Assembly: GCA_947846985.1 (NCBI GenBank)
Contig: CANTUZ010000002.1
Location: 53,958,885 to 54,022,884, forward strand
Direction of reading: 5' to 3'
From: Fratercula arctica
Lineage: Eukaryota > Chordata > Aves > Charadriiformes > Alcidae
DNA length: 64,000 nucleotides
Shown here: positions 48,688 to 62,560 of the stretch, in pieces
Numbering within the stretch: the first letter of the stretch is position 1
Layout: the number at the start of each line of letters is the position of its first letter
Made by a program: the position numbers and the translations under genes
The notes under the pieces: generated by a model
What the model saw: only the letters and a program-made list of their open reading frames with translations
The model's database searches: none
What the model was told of the DNA's origin: nothing

Positions 48688-51600
48688 ATGCAAAGTATAT
48701 GCGGCTTTATCCAACACGAGCTTCGGCAAAACATAAAATAAAAAGTATATTAGGTTTATAGGGGAAAACCCCCACCTTTTTATGAATACAGTCTGATATT
48801 GACTTGCATTTAGGGCCTGTGCTGTGTTTCTTGTGTAAGTTTAAATTGTATGGCCACAAAACAACTTAGTAACTTCATACATAAACATCAGCTTTTCCAG
48901 TAGAGATTTCCAACATTTTCTTTTTAGTGTACGGTACACATAAGCCCATGGCTCCTCAGTACCAGAAAGATACAACAAAACCGAAGAAATTCCAAAAAGA
49001 ACAGCATAAATAATTGTGTGATTTTTTGGAAAACAGAAAAGAGGAGAGGGAGAGAAATAAAATAGCTGAAGGCAAAGCAACATTAGGAATTGTTTAGTGC
49101 AACGAAGAGATATAAAAGAGGATCAAGAAGATGAAGTCAAGGAAAGGAATATTCAAGGCTGCTTTAATGCCATGTATTCTCTCAAGGGAAGTGCTGGAAG
49201 CCACATGACATATGACATTTGCAAATTAGTACCACAATTAAGACAAGAGTCTGGTGGTGTCAGGGAGATGGTCAAGCTGATATAACAAGAGTTTTCCATT
49301 TCTAACTCCTGTTAACGTACAAGAGATCTGAGGTGCTACAAATTCCTGAGTGTTTTGTAATAGTCACAGAAACATCAGTTTTTGCTTACCATCAAGTATT
49401 CAGCAACTAAATACTCTTCAGTATGTTGCTCCTTTTAACAATGGAACATTACAGTGCAAATGATAAAATCATATTCAGTATTTCCATGCATTCTTCTGGA
49501 AATAACATACAACAGGATTTTACCATTTGATGTCATTTTTCCTTTGGAGTCTTGTGGGAAAAAAGACATTGGTAGAGAGGCAGGTTTGGGGAAAAATGTG
49601 TTTAAAAAAAAACAAAGGAAAAAGAATACTTCTGTGTAATACTTTCCAATCTTGAATTTCACACATTCCTTTTAAGCTACAGTATATGAGAAAAATGCTT
49701 TAAGAGTTTTTTCCCAAATACAATCTTTTGATAAGTCTCAGTGTTGGCTTAAAAGCAAAAGAACAAAATAAAAAGAGCCTGTATTAAAGAAACAGATGAA
49801 TTTTCTTCTTAATGGACACTTAACTCCTTTCTATTGCTCATCAAAAATCTGTACCTGCTTTTTTGTTGTTGTTTTGGGGGGTTTTCTTCTCCCCACTAAA
49901 ATCTTATCTTTGCAAATGGAAAGGATGATTTTTTGGGGTAGAGGGGTAATGTAATAGCAGGTCGTATATTTTATCTCATATGTAATCTCGGCTCTTTTAA
50001 TATCTCACTATACCAAAGACTTGTAATGTAATTCTCATTATCTTCACTACTTTTCCACTGGAATCAGTCTTGTCTGATACAGGTGGAAATAGAGTCACCC
50101 CCTGCTACACCCCTGGATATCTCAAGGCATATTATAGTAGCTATAATGGCAATTTCAGTACTCACAACAAAAATCGTAAAGCTACTCAGATCTGATGATC
50201 CAATCAAGGATTCCTCAAGGCCCAAATCTATGCATTTCTGAACAATGACTAGAAATTTCTGGGCCCTCCAACCTCACACCAAAATCAGCAGAACCAGGAG
50301 GATGGCAGCACTTCGCAGGACTGAGCCTTTTAGCACCTCCAGGAAGAGCAGTAGAAGCCAACACACACGCATCTAAGGCTTGAAATGATGAAAGTAACAG
50401 TTTTAAAAGTATTATGGATTTTCTCATGGGCTCAGGAAGCAATAAAAACTAAGTATAGTCAGACTGCAAGAGAGCAATATAGCTTTCATAATTTTCTGTG
50501 ACTTCAGGGAAAACATGCTCAACTTTTATAGACAACCAATAAAATAACAGAATTTTCAGGAAACATCACTGCTATGGGATTCCCACAACAAAAGCAGGTT
50601 ATGTTGAAATTACTGTTTTCTGCAAGGACACTGCTCAAAATAAATTCACATCGTAAATGAGTTGATTTAATTACAGCGCAACACAACTAACTGCCCTAAA
50701 TGACAGGCTTCTCATTGAACTGGACACTAACGATGCTAGGAAGAGCAAACAATTTCATTTGGGCGGTTAGGTAACGTTAAGATTACTTCCTTATTAACTA
50801 ATAAGGTCTGAACAAAGCTTAGAAGGCAAAGACAAACACGCTAAATCATAACAAAACCCCACAACCTATAGGTCCAATATGGTAAACAATTTCCAGAAAA
50901 TACACTGAAACTCAGTGAGAAGGACATCTTTTGTTGTGCAATGTTTCAATTTATCAACCATTTTGCAGTTCTTTCCAACTTTGGAAGAAGTTTAAACAAC
51001 ATCAGTGGCTTGGAACACTTAGAAACAAATTCCAAATCCCCGCATAGTTGAAAGGGTATGCTACAAATAGTTAAAAAAAAAGATCCTTGATTTAAGGTCA
51101 GGTATCATAAACACCATGGTTTATGCGTAAGTAATTCCACTGAACTTAAGGAGTCCTACAGGAATTCTCAAATATGCAAATTGTTGTACAAGTAGAGCCT
51201 AATTTTCATACTACATGTTTTTTAAGCTGCTAACGGATTTTCTCTTTTTATTCTGATAAATAGAATAATATTATCAATTAAATATTATTAATTAACGCAA
51301 ACAAATGATGTCTCTTGAAGTAGGAAGGTCAGGTTTCCCAAACTCAGCAGTTGTATCTATATAGCAGAGAAAGAGCTGCCTTTGGAGCTGTTTTACCTGA
51401 AACACCTGAAGACTGCCTAAAGACAGTTTAGTCATGCTTGAAGGTAACCTACTTGACTTTATACTTCTTTATACTTCTATTCAACCTAATGCTGTTCTTC
51501 CCTACTTGACGCATGCAAGGTCCACAAACCTGTGCTTGAAGAGAGCATCTAGGCCACCATTACTTGTCCATATTTATGTATGCAATAACGTGTGCGTCAC

Positions 51601-53982
51601 CAAGAAGGTGGACATCCAGGTTTTTACAAGCCACCTTGAAGCCAGTGAAAGTTCTCCTCAACAACATGATTTTGCTCCTATTTAGCTTATAGGACAGCAC
51701 TTTAAGACTCAAGTTTACTAATTCAGAGAGTAGCCAACTACTCATGCATAATACTTAACCAGCTTCAGTTCCAGTTCAGAAAACTGTGTCCAATCACTTA
51801 AGCATATGATCAACTGAGGTCTGTGGAACTGAATGCATCAGGTACGCGTTCAAGTTGGCTGAATGCACAAGCACTCTTAACAAAGAATCTAAGTACAGCC
51901 TTAAATGTTTTCCTAAATAATGCCCCGCAATTCTCTGATGCTATAACACATTTCAAAACATATACTCCAAAAGTGGTGATATCAATGCATTTATGTAAGT
52001 ATTTTAATATTATTTCAAATTGTTAGAATATTGATTGTGGAAAAATCTTTGAAACATAAAAGTGGTTTGTGTATAATTTTTTTCCTTTTCTCTTCCTCTC
52101 TCCCTCCTTGATTTTGCTAACGATCTCTGAAATTCTAGCATAAAAGAACTGTGGTGAAACAGAAAGTAGAATAAATTTAAAAATCTACATCCATATTCTG
52201 AATGAAATACAAAATACTAATGAACAATGCTCATTTAGCAACAAAAAGAAAGTTAGGCTGTTTTTTTCTTTTTTTAACTGTGTGCATGACTTGCAAGTAA
52301 TGTTGGTATGGGTTTTTTGTGGGAGGTTTTAAGTCTAAAAAGAATCTGGTGACATCACCCAAGGAAATACCTAGATCATATATTACATTGAACTCAATAC
52401 AATTTTGTTTAAAACTTTCTTAGGAAACAGATACTTTTCCGTCCCCAAAGTGTTCTCAAAGGAGTCTCTGGCTTTTACATGCAGCACTTCTGATCTCTCA
52501 CTGCAGGAGAGCTTTACATCAAAGTTCACAGAGAGCTCCAAAAGCTTCATTGGAGCCTCTCAAGGTGATAGTTTGGGCAAAACTGTAAAGAGAGATGTGT
52601 TATTGAGAGAGATTCTGTTGCAGCAGAAGTGAAATCTAAATACAGTAGATGGAGATTTATCAAAGTGTAGACATAGCCCCACTGTGCTTGCCCATTATCT
52701 GCTTCTGCTAGGATCTTGCAACAAGCTGGATGCTATTGCTTCTCTCCCAATGCATTTGCAATTTACAGGTCTTGTTGCTATAATCAGAGATTTTGTTGGA
52801 AGAAAGGCAATATACATCACATGTAAGATGTTTTGAAAGGAGCTGTGAGTTAAGGTATAGATCATTTTTGCTTTTAACCCTTACTTGGAATGGTAAGAGT
52901 GTTTTCCAATCTGTCATCCATGAAGTCATGGTCTGCAGCCCATGAAATCACATTAAACAAGAAAATAAACATCATCCTTACAGTATTTCCAGCTAAAGGT
53001 GCAAAGATATGATCATCTGCCGGAAATGGGCCAGAAGAAATACATGATTGGGAAAGTGTGAAAACAACTCAATCAACGGTGCGCGAAGATGAAAAGTAGA
53101 GGATCAAATTGCAGTTTTACCAGTATTCATTTAAACTACAAAAGATGAACAAGAAAACAGTAGAACACATGAACAACAACGTGTAACAAAGTTTCAAATA
53201 CACTATTTAAAGTAGCCCTTATCCTTCTCTCATGCCTTTTGGAAGGCAGTAAACCAGAAGCACTTTTGAAACAGGTCCAGGTATTAGCATCTCATTTAAT
53301 GGGTTGTAGTAAGGACTAATCAAGTAGCTCAAGACAGACAGTTCCTTTCAGCATGGTGGAATCATCTGCTGGCTCACACTTAACATGGCCAGATCTCCAC
53401 CCACACAGGACAATTCAATTTGTGCTGTCAGAAATAGTATTTGCCTGAAGGATTCCATACGCATTACCAGACTGGGTCCCTGTGCAGTAGCTTGGAAAAG
53501 GATGGCTAGTGATTTTAACAAGTTACAGATTTAAAAAAGTATGAGCTATTCTCATATCTATGACACATCATGCATGGGATGACAAGTTGAATAACTTCAT
53601 GTTTGTAAAACTAAACTGGATCATACTGAGATACCTATCTTCAGAGATGCTGCAACACCACTTCCCATTCAAGCCAAGACTGTTTTGAATGACTTCCTAG
53701 AAATGCTTCTAATACTTCTTTACCTTCCAAATTCCAGGATCAAAATGTTCTGTTTCTTTATTCTTTCTCTCAAATCTGATCTAGAAATTCCTTCATCTGG
53801 CATATGATGCCACTTCCACACGACAATACCCAGATCTGGCACATTTCAAGCCTCATTTGTTTTTTCAGGCTCTTCCAGGAGAGACAGAAATATATAAGGA
53901 AGACAATAAAGTCTGAACACAGTTTGAAATAAATCACTTACCTTTGTGAGATCTTTCTGTGTCATTTTGACACACTGAGCTC
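48688..53982. other. Intergenic or unannotated non-coding DNA
   Basis: No gene recognised. It holds the old repeat at 51.12 kb, an AT-rich perfect 9-bp stem at 51264-51289, and a weak candidate terminal exon at 52424-52632 on the plus strand, described among the findings. Confidence 0.5.
51121..51202 (+). mobile_element. Ancient amniote dispersed repeat fragment
   Basis: TTATGCGTAAGTAATTCCAC, then TGAACTTAAGGAGTCCTAC and a later TACAAGTAGAGCCTAA, resembles the old amniote block 'atgcgtaagtagtcccattgacttcaatggga...gatc-gggcctaa'. It is diverged and non-coding. Confidence 0.4.
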
Positions 53983-54050
53983 TAGAGTTGGACTTGATGA
54001 TCTTAAAGGTCTTTTCCAACCTAAATGACTCTATGGTTCTATGATTCTAT
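53983..54050 (+). mobile_element. Very short CR1 LINE 3' end
   Basis: Only the last 70 or so bases of a CR1 are present. They show AGAGTTGGACTTGATGATC, then TTTTCCAACCTAAATGA and a terminal ATGATTCTAT. This is the same 3' end as the copy at 48.5 kb, with several substitutions (for example CTCTATGGTTC). The 5' boundary is uncertain by about 20 bases. Confidence 0.85.
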
Positions 54051-57000
54051 TAGTGCAACCTATCTAAAACTTTGGGTGGAAACTTTTGTAAATGTGAATA
54101 AATAATTTTAATTGACTTAATTGGCTGATGGAAATAATGCAAGGCTCTTCTATATCTCCCTAAAGGCATGTGCTCATTTGTCCACAAAGCACATCATCTG
54201 CTTTCTTAATTGATGGGTATTCAAATCATGACAGGAGCTGGCATTGGGCTTCAGGGTGGGAACAAAGAGTGACCCACAAAGCTCAATGGGATTATGAGTC
54301 AACAGCAGCCTGTTGCTGATTGACTCTGCCTCACCAGTAGGTGTTACTTCAGCCGTTAATGCAGATCGCTGTATGGCTGCAGGGATATGCATGCCTGCCA
54401 AGGTACACAAAAAATATCCAAACCAAACTAAAACCTGCCAGGTTCTGAAAATATCATGTAACACCCTGCTCTGTATCTGCAACAGCATCCAAAGTAATTT
54501 TTGGGAGAGCTGACCACAACCACACCCATCCCTATGTCTGCAATACAGCCTGAAGGTTTTTCATTGACGGCCATTCCACTTAATCATTCAAAGGGATGCT
54601 TGGCTATTTGATTGCTGTGATTTAACACAGTAACAACAATAATCCAGACTATGCTTAAACCACTCACGCTACTTCCAAAACTGTTTATTAGCATTGGCTT
54701 CTGCTTTACTAGCTATTTTCAACACCCTTAATACTGAAGTTCCTCCTCTGGCACCTCTGAGAAGGCCAAGACTATATGAAAAAAGCAGCCTTATTTTTTG
54801 TTTGACCGAGTATTTGATAACTGCACTTAAATTCACAGTTTATTTATTTAACCTCAGCTCAAGCTAAAGCCATCTAAAATGCCCTGCACATTGTAACTTT
54901 AGGTCCAAGACAGAACTGCATACAGAACACAGTCTCTTTCATTTCTCTTGAAATGAAACTCAATAGCTCCTCTTCAACCCAGGAGCCAACTGCAAGGCCA
55001 TCATTTAATAATCCCATCCTTTTATTGCCATCCTAGTCTGAAAACTCAGGTCCCCATGCTCAACATCTCTGAGCACAGCATCAGACATATCAGACTGAGC
55101 ACTTCTGTCGTGCTTTCACTAAATCTTATCTTTGAGCTAGTACTTTCCAACTGGTAACCGAGCCTCTTTCTGAAGACCCTCAGAATGGTAAGCTCATCAC
55201 TGGCTCTCTATTCTATCCTATTCTTTCAACATAAGTAACACCTTCCATGGACTAGAATGACTTCTTTCCTAATGTACGAATTTAATCCTTCTTAACATTA
55301 CAATCCACAGGAACAGAATGAGTAATTTAAGACTTAGACTCCAACAGAAGTCAACATTTTACCAAGGAATCATTAAGATTATACAAAGAAAATGGCACTT
55401 CCCCTTAAAAGTAGGTTTTGTTCAACAGGCAAGGCATAAGAGCAATATACAACATAACAAAATGATTTGCCTATTGAACATAAAATATCTCACATTTATT
55501 TTCTGAAAAATGTTATCCGACTGTTTAATGGACACGCTAATATTTTTACCAATGTTTCTATAAAACTCACACAACTTTTTTGGTCTACACAAATACAGTA
55601 TGTGAAAGGCAGAAGTATGCAGTCTTTCATCTGTACACAATATGAAAGAACAGCATTTGTCTAGGAGACTTTTTTTTTACTGTAGATCCAACGCTTATAA
55701 AAGCAGTGCAATTGAAAGCAGGTGGGATGCAGTACAAGGGTTTCTCATGGTTCTAAGCACACAGTTCGGCTCACTCAAATAATAAAACCTCTATGCTTAT
55801 TCAGTCTTGTACTTCTGTTAAAGCTAGGCCACCCAATTGTGCCAAATAACGTGTTGTCCAACTTGGACTAAACTGAGAACGCTAAGCTCATTTTCCTAGT
55901 GAACTGTGCTGTACTTGTATGATTTCTACATTACAAACAGACATTATCTATAAGAAAAAAGAAATTAAAACTCTCTGAAGTCAGCACTGTTTCCAATTTC
56001 TTATATTACTGGTGAAATATTAAAGGATAATATACTTGAGATTAAAACTTAAAAAGAACATTATTACCATGATGTAAATGTACCCACATGATCATATATA
56101 ATTAGGTAATCGTGTACATACGTATATTCACTCTGCCAAATTCTGCACCGTAGCTATTATTTATATTTGATCTGATAGCTGGAAGACACTCCTCAGACTA
56201 TATTCTTTAAAACTGTAAACAGTAGATAGCATCATCCTTTATACCCATTAAAGACTAACAAGTTGCTAACAAAACTTTTACCACATTCATTTTTTTGCTA
56301 ACTTAAAAGTAAGAAGAAGATAAAAGGATAACTTGCATCTCATTATGTTGAATTGTAACAGTGAGAAAGAAAAACACAGAAGATAAAGCAGGGGTTTACA
56401 CAGTAAACCTGCTGATAGCTGAACTTGTTGAGATAAACTAGAAGGTTATAAATCAACTTGAAATAGTTGGAAGTATTAAAAAGATTGGGTAACTTTCTGG
56501 TGTCTTTCATTCTTCTCACCCCATATCACCTATTTGCATAATAATGTCTTAGATTTGGCTCCTGGCTGGTATCAAATACTAAAATGAGGAATGACAGTAA
56601 GAACAGCTTTTTTCTTTGAAATCTGACTTGGCAAGGAGTGGAACTGTCACCCAAATTTGCAAAGGCAGTCCTTCTGTGAACTGCATATAACTTTGAGGTG
56701 CCAAGAGGTTAGAATAATGAAATAAGAATTTTTTAAGTCTGATTGTCAGTACTCGTACTGCACAAATATATACCCTCTGAACTGTGCAAAGTCTGTGACT
56801 GTAACTCAGTTCTGGAAGTGGAATGCTTGCTTTACGGAAAATGTTGGTATTTCCCATACTTTTTCATTCTCAGCTGTATCAAAACATGGAAATATAGCAA
56901 AGAATGAAACTTTTCACTAAGTTTCAGATTGGTGATATCACCATAAAACAAGCTGGGGTTATGAAGAACAGAAATGACAAAGTCTCATTTCCTGTCCTGA

Positions 57001-60000
57001 TTCCTATTCCTGTTTTCTATCACATTTACATACCCCCTTCTCCCACAGTTTGCCCAGCTAAACCCACCTAATGCCTCTTCTCATCTTACCTCCCAATACC
57101 CTCAGCTACCCTTCACATCTATTAATTTATGAGCAAGAGCCACAAATGAGGCTGGTTTTGAGGTAAGGGTGTACTTACTCAAGACCACACCAAACGCAAC
57201 GGGTAACTGTTAAATTCCTATTTGAGCCTTCCCCCTAGTAATCTGAACCTTTCCTTTACACCCACCTGACAACTTCTATGAAACTTGTATGAAATTATGT
57301 ATTTTTTGAGATGTTTATCTCTATTTAAAATGCATAAGAAACTGGCTGTGGGGGTTCAACAAGGGTAAGGGTTAGAACCATTATGATTACATAAGGTTTC
57401 AAAGCAGGTTAAAAAAAGAAAGGCATTTTTGTTAGATACGAAGTAGCCAGACATAACCAGACATTCTCCAATTATAATTTTGAGAGATTCCAGTTCAGCA
57501 AATCCAAATGTCCCATTTCAGTACGTCCAGTTGCTTCATGTCAAACAAACTGATGCATTTTCAGCTTGGTTTCCAGCAACTCATATGTATCTCAGAGATA
57601 TTCACTGAAGTTGCGCGAAAACCTTTACATAAACTAATTCACCACAGGGGGTAAAAAATTGCATTGTGGATTTTCCCTGGACAAGAGTAGCTTTAGACGA
57701 GGAATTCTGGAGAACCAAAAACCACTCAAAATCAAAAGCCCACACCCTAACATTTAATTGTATACTCTACTAGGAAAACAGTCTATAAGGAAGCACTTCT
57801 AAGTTAGAGGCTTGTATTAAATTTAAGAAATAACCCTGTGATTTACACTACCAGTTAGGGTTATAAAATGCCACATGTTAAAAAGAAAACATAATTTAAA
57901 AAGCAGGGTGAATTCAATTCCTCTAAAAATGCCTTCCTGATTGTAAATGTTCTGTAGAAAGATGGTACTGAAAACTTCATCGTTTGATGAGACAAAGAAA
58001 ATGCCGTTAAAGTGGAGATGCCTGATTTTACCCCCGGGATTTCTGCAGAACAGAGCACGGGGATCGTTAATGCAAGCTCTGTCCTGTGTAGGTGTGATCA
58101 ACATGCTGGCAGGACCCCAGCAGATACCTCCATGCGCATGGAGTCTCCACCACGTGCCCTGAGCACAGCATGAGAGGTGACTAGGAGAACTGTAAACCTG
58201 CTTCTCACCTTTCTGGCCCCGGGCCTCTCTCGGGGCATAGAGAAGATTTCTATGAAACTGGTGGAAACCAATTTCAGTGGGCTGCTGCCCACAGAATAAA
58301 GGAGGGAACAGAAACCCACGGAGCAATCACTTCTCAGTAAGGGTTTGCAAAACCAGGTGCTCATTTTCAAAGAGAAGTAATCACATCTTGGTTTTTTTTA
58401 AATATAGTTCTGGGTGAAGCACTGAATGAAAGGCCTCATCCTCACAAACACAAGAACGATGGGGGATTCTTTCAGCTGATACCATGCAACCCTAAAGTGT
58501 GCCACCACTCTTTAATGGGTCAGTGGGGAAAGGAAGACGTGGTTATGCATCTGGCACATGCACACCAAACACAGAGTACCTCTGTGCCAGGGGAACTCTC
58601 CGTTGGGAACCTACAAAAAACCTGCTGGAGATAAAGTGAGCAGAATTTGACTATTTTAAAGGAATACTGGGTATCATTAAGCAACCTTTAGAACGCTGCT
58701 CCTCACTGGGGTGCACCACTTAAGAAAACACAGCATGGTAACATGAAAACATAATGCCAGCAATCTTCACTGTTCACAGATTTTAAAGAACAGACGGGCT
58801 TAGACTATGATGATCTCAATACAAGCATCTAGTCAGATGTCTGGAATAATACAGAATATAGAATTTCACCCAATAATTTACTCAACAAGCCCTTAACTTC
58901 AAGTTGAGCTTTTTGATGTGAAAACTTCAACTGAAGAATGAATCACATCTGTAAGGAAGTTATTCTTCTCTGCCCAAAATTTGTCCTTTATTTCTAGGTC
59001 CAAATTTTTCTTGCTTCTGCTTCCAGCCACGTACACGTGCAATACATCGGCTCTAAAATCATTATCTGGTTTTGTTCATCTCTGCTTTACATCAAACAAA
59101 ACACAAGAGGAAGTAAAAAAAAATAGCTCTAATATGCACATTACAGAGCACTTAATCTCATGTCTAGTGTCATACAAAGTACAAGATAACGATCTCGAAT
59201 ATAACACACACTGTCTACTGGAATTGTCATTGCTTGGACAGCGAGTTCAATTTGCCAGTACTAAGAAGGATTAAGTCTAGGTAAAGCATATATCCGAGCA
59301 AACTATGCCCGACACAGATAGTTTCCCCATTTGTCAGGCAGCGATTATGGAATGAAGGAGGCAGAAATGACACTCTCTACACTCTGCACTTTTGCAGTTT
59401 CAGCAGATTTTTCTCCACAGTAACAGTCTGGTGGACTTTTCTCTCTCTTTTTCAAAGTATGTTTGAAAGCCAGGTGACTTGATTTATGCAGAAAAAGCTT
59501 TTCTTTAACAAGTCATTCTATTGACAGATAATTTTCCTTATGAAATAACAAAACATTTTTTTAAAACCAATTTGGTTCTCCGGTTATAACTATGGAATAG
59601 GAGCTCAGTCCTGTGTCTGTGTTAGTCATTGGAAGAGCGGAGTGGAGACGCTGAGGGTCTTGGCAAACTGAATCTGCATTTTATAAACTAAAAACTTGTA
59701 CTCTGCACACCAAAACTTTGTACCAGAAAGTCCCTACTGATTAGGACACTGATGTTTTCTTCAGCAGAAGGCACTGGCAGACATATTTCCCCAGAAGCTT
59801 TTGACTTCAGTGTTGTAACACAGTAACAATGGTGGAATTAGGTTCTTGTTAAGAAAGATTTACGCTTCATCAATAAAGAAGAAATAGGGAAGCTCAGAGG
59901 ACCAGTGTGTAGAAAGATGAAGACAAACTGGACATTGTTCATTGTCCTAAAAATGCCATTTGAGCACGAGGTAGGAAAACAAGTAGTATGGGAATACAGT

Positions 60001-62249
60001 TGCACTAAGTTGCATCTGTAGTGTAAAAGGGAAAGGGAAGACCACAGTTTTATGCTGTTTCTGAACCAGGGGTGGTTCTCCATCACCTCTGACGGAGGAC
60101 ACTGACCAAAAACTGTGGCTGGCGATGAAATCTTTAGCCAGGTTTGCAAGATTAAATGGCACACAGGAAGAGAGCAATGCAAGCCAAAACAGAGTTCTTT
60201 GTGGGACACTGGCTGAGCTGAGGTAAAAGAATTCATAGTGTAAACATAAAATTTCAGAAAAATATCATTTTACCATGTTCATCAACAAACCAAGAACAAT
60301 ACCAGGAACACAATTACATCCCCATCTACGTCATCATTTACTAAAGCCTCAAGCCCTAAAGCCACTCCTGGCAGCAGCTCCGCAGAAGGTAGCATTGCTA
60401 GACTAAAGACAGCAGCTTCATAATTTAGACTTAGAGACACTGGGACCAGGTCCCCTGATCGGGCGTCCATCTGAGAATCAACAGGCTACTGTTGCTTTGT
60501 TTCTAACCACTTCCTGACTACAGTTTAGCTATTTAGTCTTTCACCACCTGGTTTGTATTTGATTTGCAAAAATAAAAATAAACAATCTCCCCCCAAGGAA
60601 CAACAAGAATATTGCACAGTATGCAGTTTGTGACCAAAGAGGCTAGGAGCTGAGGCAATATATTCCCTAGTACCTAAGCCACACAGGTCAGACTGGTTGC
60701 CAGCTAAGCCAATATTTCTGGTTTGAAGCATCTGCTGAACTCTCGCAAACAATAAGAAAGATTTGTTCCATCACTGAAATAGAAAACCAAATTTAAGAAC
60801 GGCTGTGTAAATAAAGTGGAAGTTCATTCAAAACCAATGACCCAGAGACCAGCTATTTCTGTAATATAAAGAAAATTAACCCGGGAAGAGCTCTTAAAGT
60901 TTGAAGTTATAATTCTACTGATTTCCTTCAATATGAATGCATACAGAGGAATAAAAATGGCTCTGAAATATAAAATTTGAAGAACCCATTTTTTTTTTCA
61001 GATGTTTCTCTGTACATAGAGCTCATTTTTTATTTTATTGTTAACTTCAAAAGGCACCTGCTGAATTAAAACGCTGAGATTCCTATTGTTTTATCTAGTA
61101 GATAATAATATATATAATTATATGCAGTAAAACATACAATACTGTAATATTGTAAATATTTTGTAAATAAATCAATCCATTGTAACATTTTATGGATGTC
61201 TTATTTTATTTTATCCACTTTTAATTAACTTTGGGATTAGTTCTTCCTACGCAATTAAGCTTCAGGCTTTAAGTGGAACCTATATGCCAAATGCCTCCCT
61301 GAAGTCACTCACATGGCATGTTTGCCTAAAAATATAACCTGTCCATCAAGCAAAACTGAATAACAGCATTTCAAAACTCTGTGTAGAATTTAAATTCTCA
61401 AATGAGTGCAGGGTTACCCAGATCTCAGCGAAATTTGATTGTGTTCCTTAGCACTCTTTTAGCATGGCAATGGGAGCAGGAAAAGGATCAAATAGACACT
61501 TGCCACCTATCTCCAGGAAGTATAGAGCAAGAACGTTTCACTCCCCTCGCAGGCTGTACAGTTAACGCTCAGTGCTGGCAGCGGGGCAGGGCGGGAAGAG
61601 GAAGAAACGCTTCTGTCGACCACCCTCCTATTTTCTTACGCCCCAAACCAGCTGCACATCTGGCTCCCCACCTACTGATTCCAATTCCCAATTAGCCAAT
61701 GTGCATAGAAAAATCTATTTTCTGGCAATGAGTACAGTTCTTCTCATGTTGAATAGCAGAAAAATAAAAAATAGTAATAATAAAAAACAATAAAATCTGT
61801 TGAGTTGCAATTGTACATGTTCATATGTTGCCAGTACCATGGCACTAAACCAGGGAAGAACTTATATCTATATTTATGTTTTAGCATACTTATCATTTAC
61901 TTCTTGTGACAGATTTAAGGTTAAGCATGATCCAATATTTTAGGATAAACTGGGGAACTCCTGCTCCTCATTTCCTTCTGTGCCTGGTGTTTCTGCCTAA
62001 AGACAAACCTTTCTTTACCTTTAAGAAAAAAAGATTTCAAGAAGTACTTAGAAAAAAGCACAGGAACAACATACAAAATCCTACTTAGCCCAACAGCCAC
62101 CTTTTGATAGTAACCCCAAGTAGACACTTAGGTGGTGTGCATAAAGCAGAGGGCAAATACAAAGCAACATCCACCTTCTAGTACACTGCAGCTGGAAAGT
62201 TTCCTGACCTAGAGATCAGTTTTACACCTTTGCAGCTAGTAGTTCACAA
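54051..62249. other. Intergenic DNA or a long 3' UTR, no coding exon recognised
   Basis: Mostly AT-rich and without recognisable young repeats. A GC-richer patch lies at about 58.05-58.35 kb with overlapping short frames in several phases. The candidate 3'-end signature at 61.15 kb is here. If that signature is real, part of this stretch could be a plus-strand 3' UTR. Confidence 0.45.
61151..61171 (+). terminator. Candidate plus-strand mRNA 3' end: two Pumilio-type sites overlapping AATAAA
   Basis: TGTAAATA occurs at 61151-61158 and again at 61162-61169, and AATAAA lies at 61166-61171. T-rich sequence with GATGTC follows 25-40 bases downstream. UGUANAUA is the established Pumilio recognition element and AAUAAA is the main cleavage signal. 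Clustering at this spacing is typical of real 3' UTR ends. No coding exon that would feed this end was found upstream in the window, so the transcript is unknown. The region is AT-rich, so chance is possible. Confidence 0.35.
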
Positions 62250-62560
62250 CTCATTTTCCTTCATAAATTCATCTAATCATTGACCCCATTTGTACTTTGC
62301 ATTTCCACAATGTCCTGTGGGAAGGTGTTCTACAGTTTACATGCCGCATAGAAGGGTATCCCCTTTGGTTTTTTTTGAAAACTGCTGCCTTATATTTCAC
62401 TCAGCGGCCCTAATTTTAGTATTTTGAGAATCACTGAACAATCCCTCCTGACATCCGCACCATTCAAGTTTTTCTATGCCTCTGTCATATAATCTCATGC
62501 CTTATTTACCTCTCTTGTATTCTAGAAAATGCTATCATGAAGCATTTGGTCTCTAGCTTA
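62250..62560 (-). mobile_element. Ancient L3/CR1-type LINE fragment (antisense on the plus strand)
   Basis: The plus strand keeps the order of segments seen in the antisense strand of old amniote L3/CR1 elements. GGAAGGTGTTCTACAGTTTA is the 'gagttccacagcttaa' block. A TTTTGAGAATCACTGAACAA block follows, and then CTATGCCTCTGTCATATAAT is the 'gacctctatcatatcccc' block. Read on the minus strand this last block is the decayed LRGDMIEVYKI-type coding region. Divergence is high and boundaries are soft. The fragment is non-functional and useful mainly as an age marker. Confidence 0.65.

Noticed and set aside
57823..58370. 167-codon minus-strand frame in a GC-richer patch, considered as an LTR or exon
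   Set aside because: No paired LTR, no primer-binding site, no domain, and other phases are open too.
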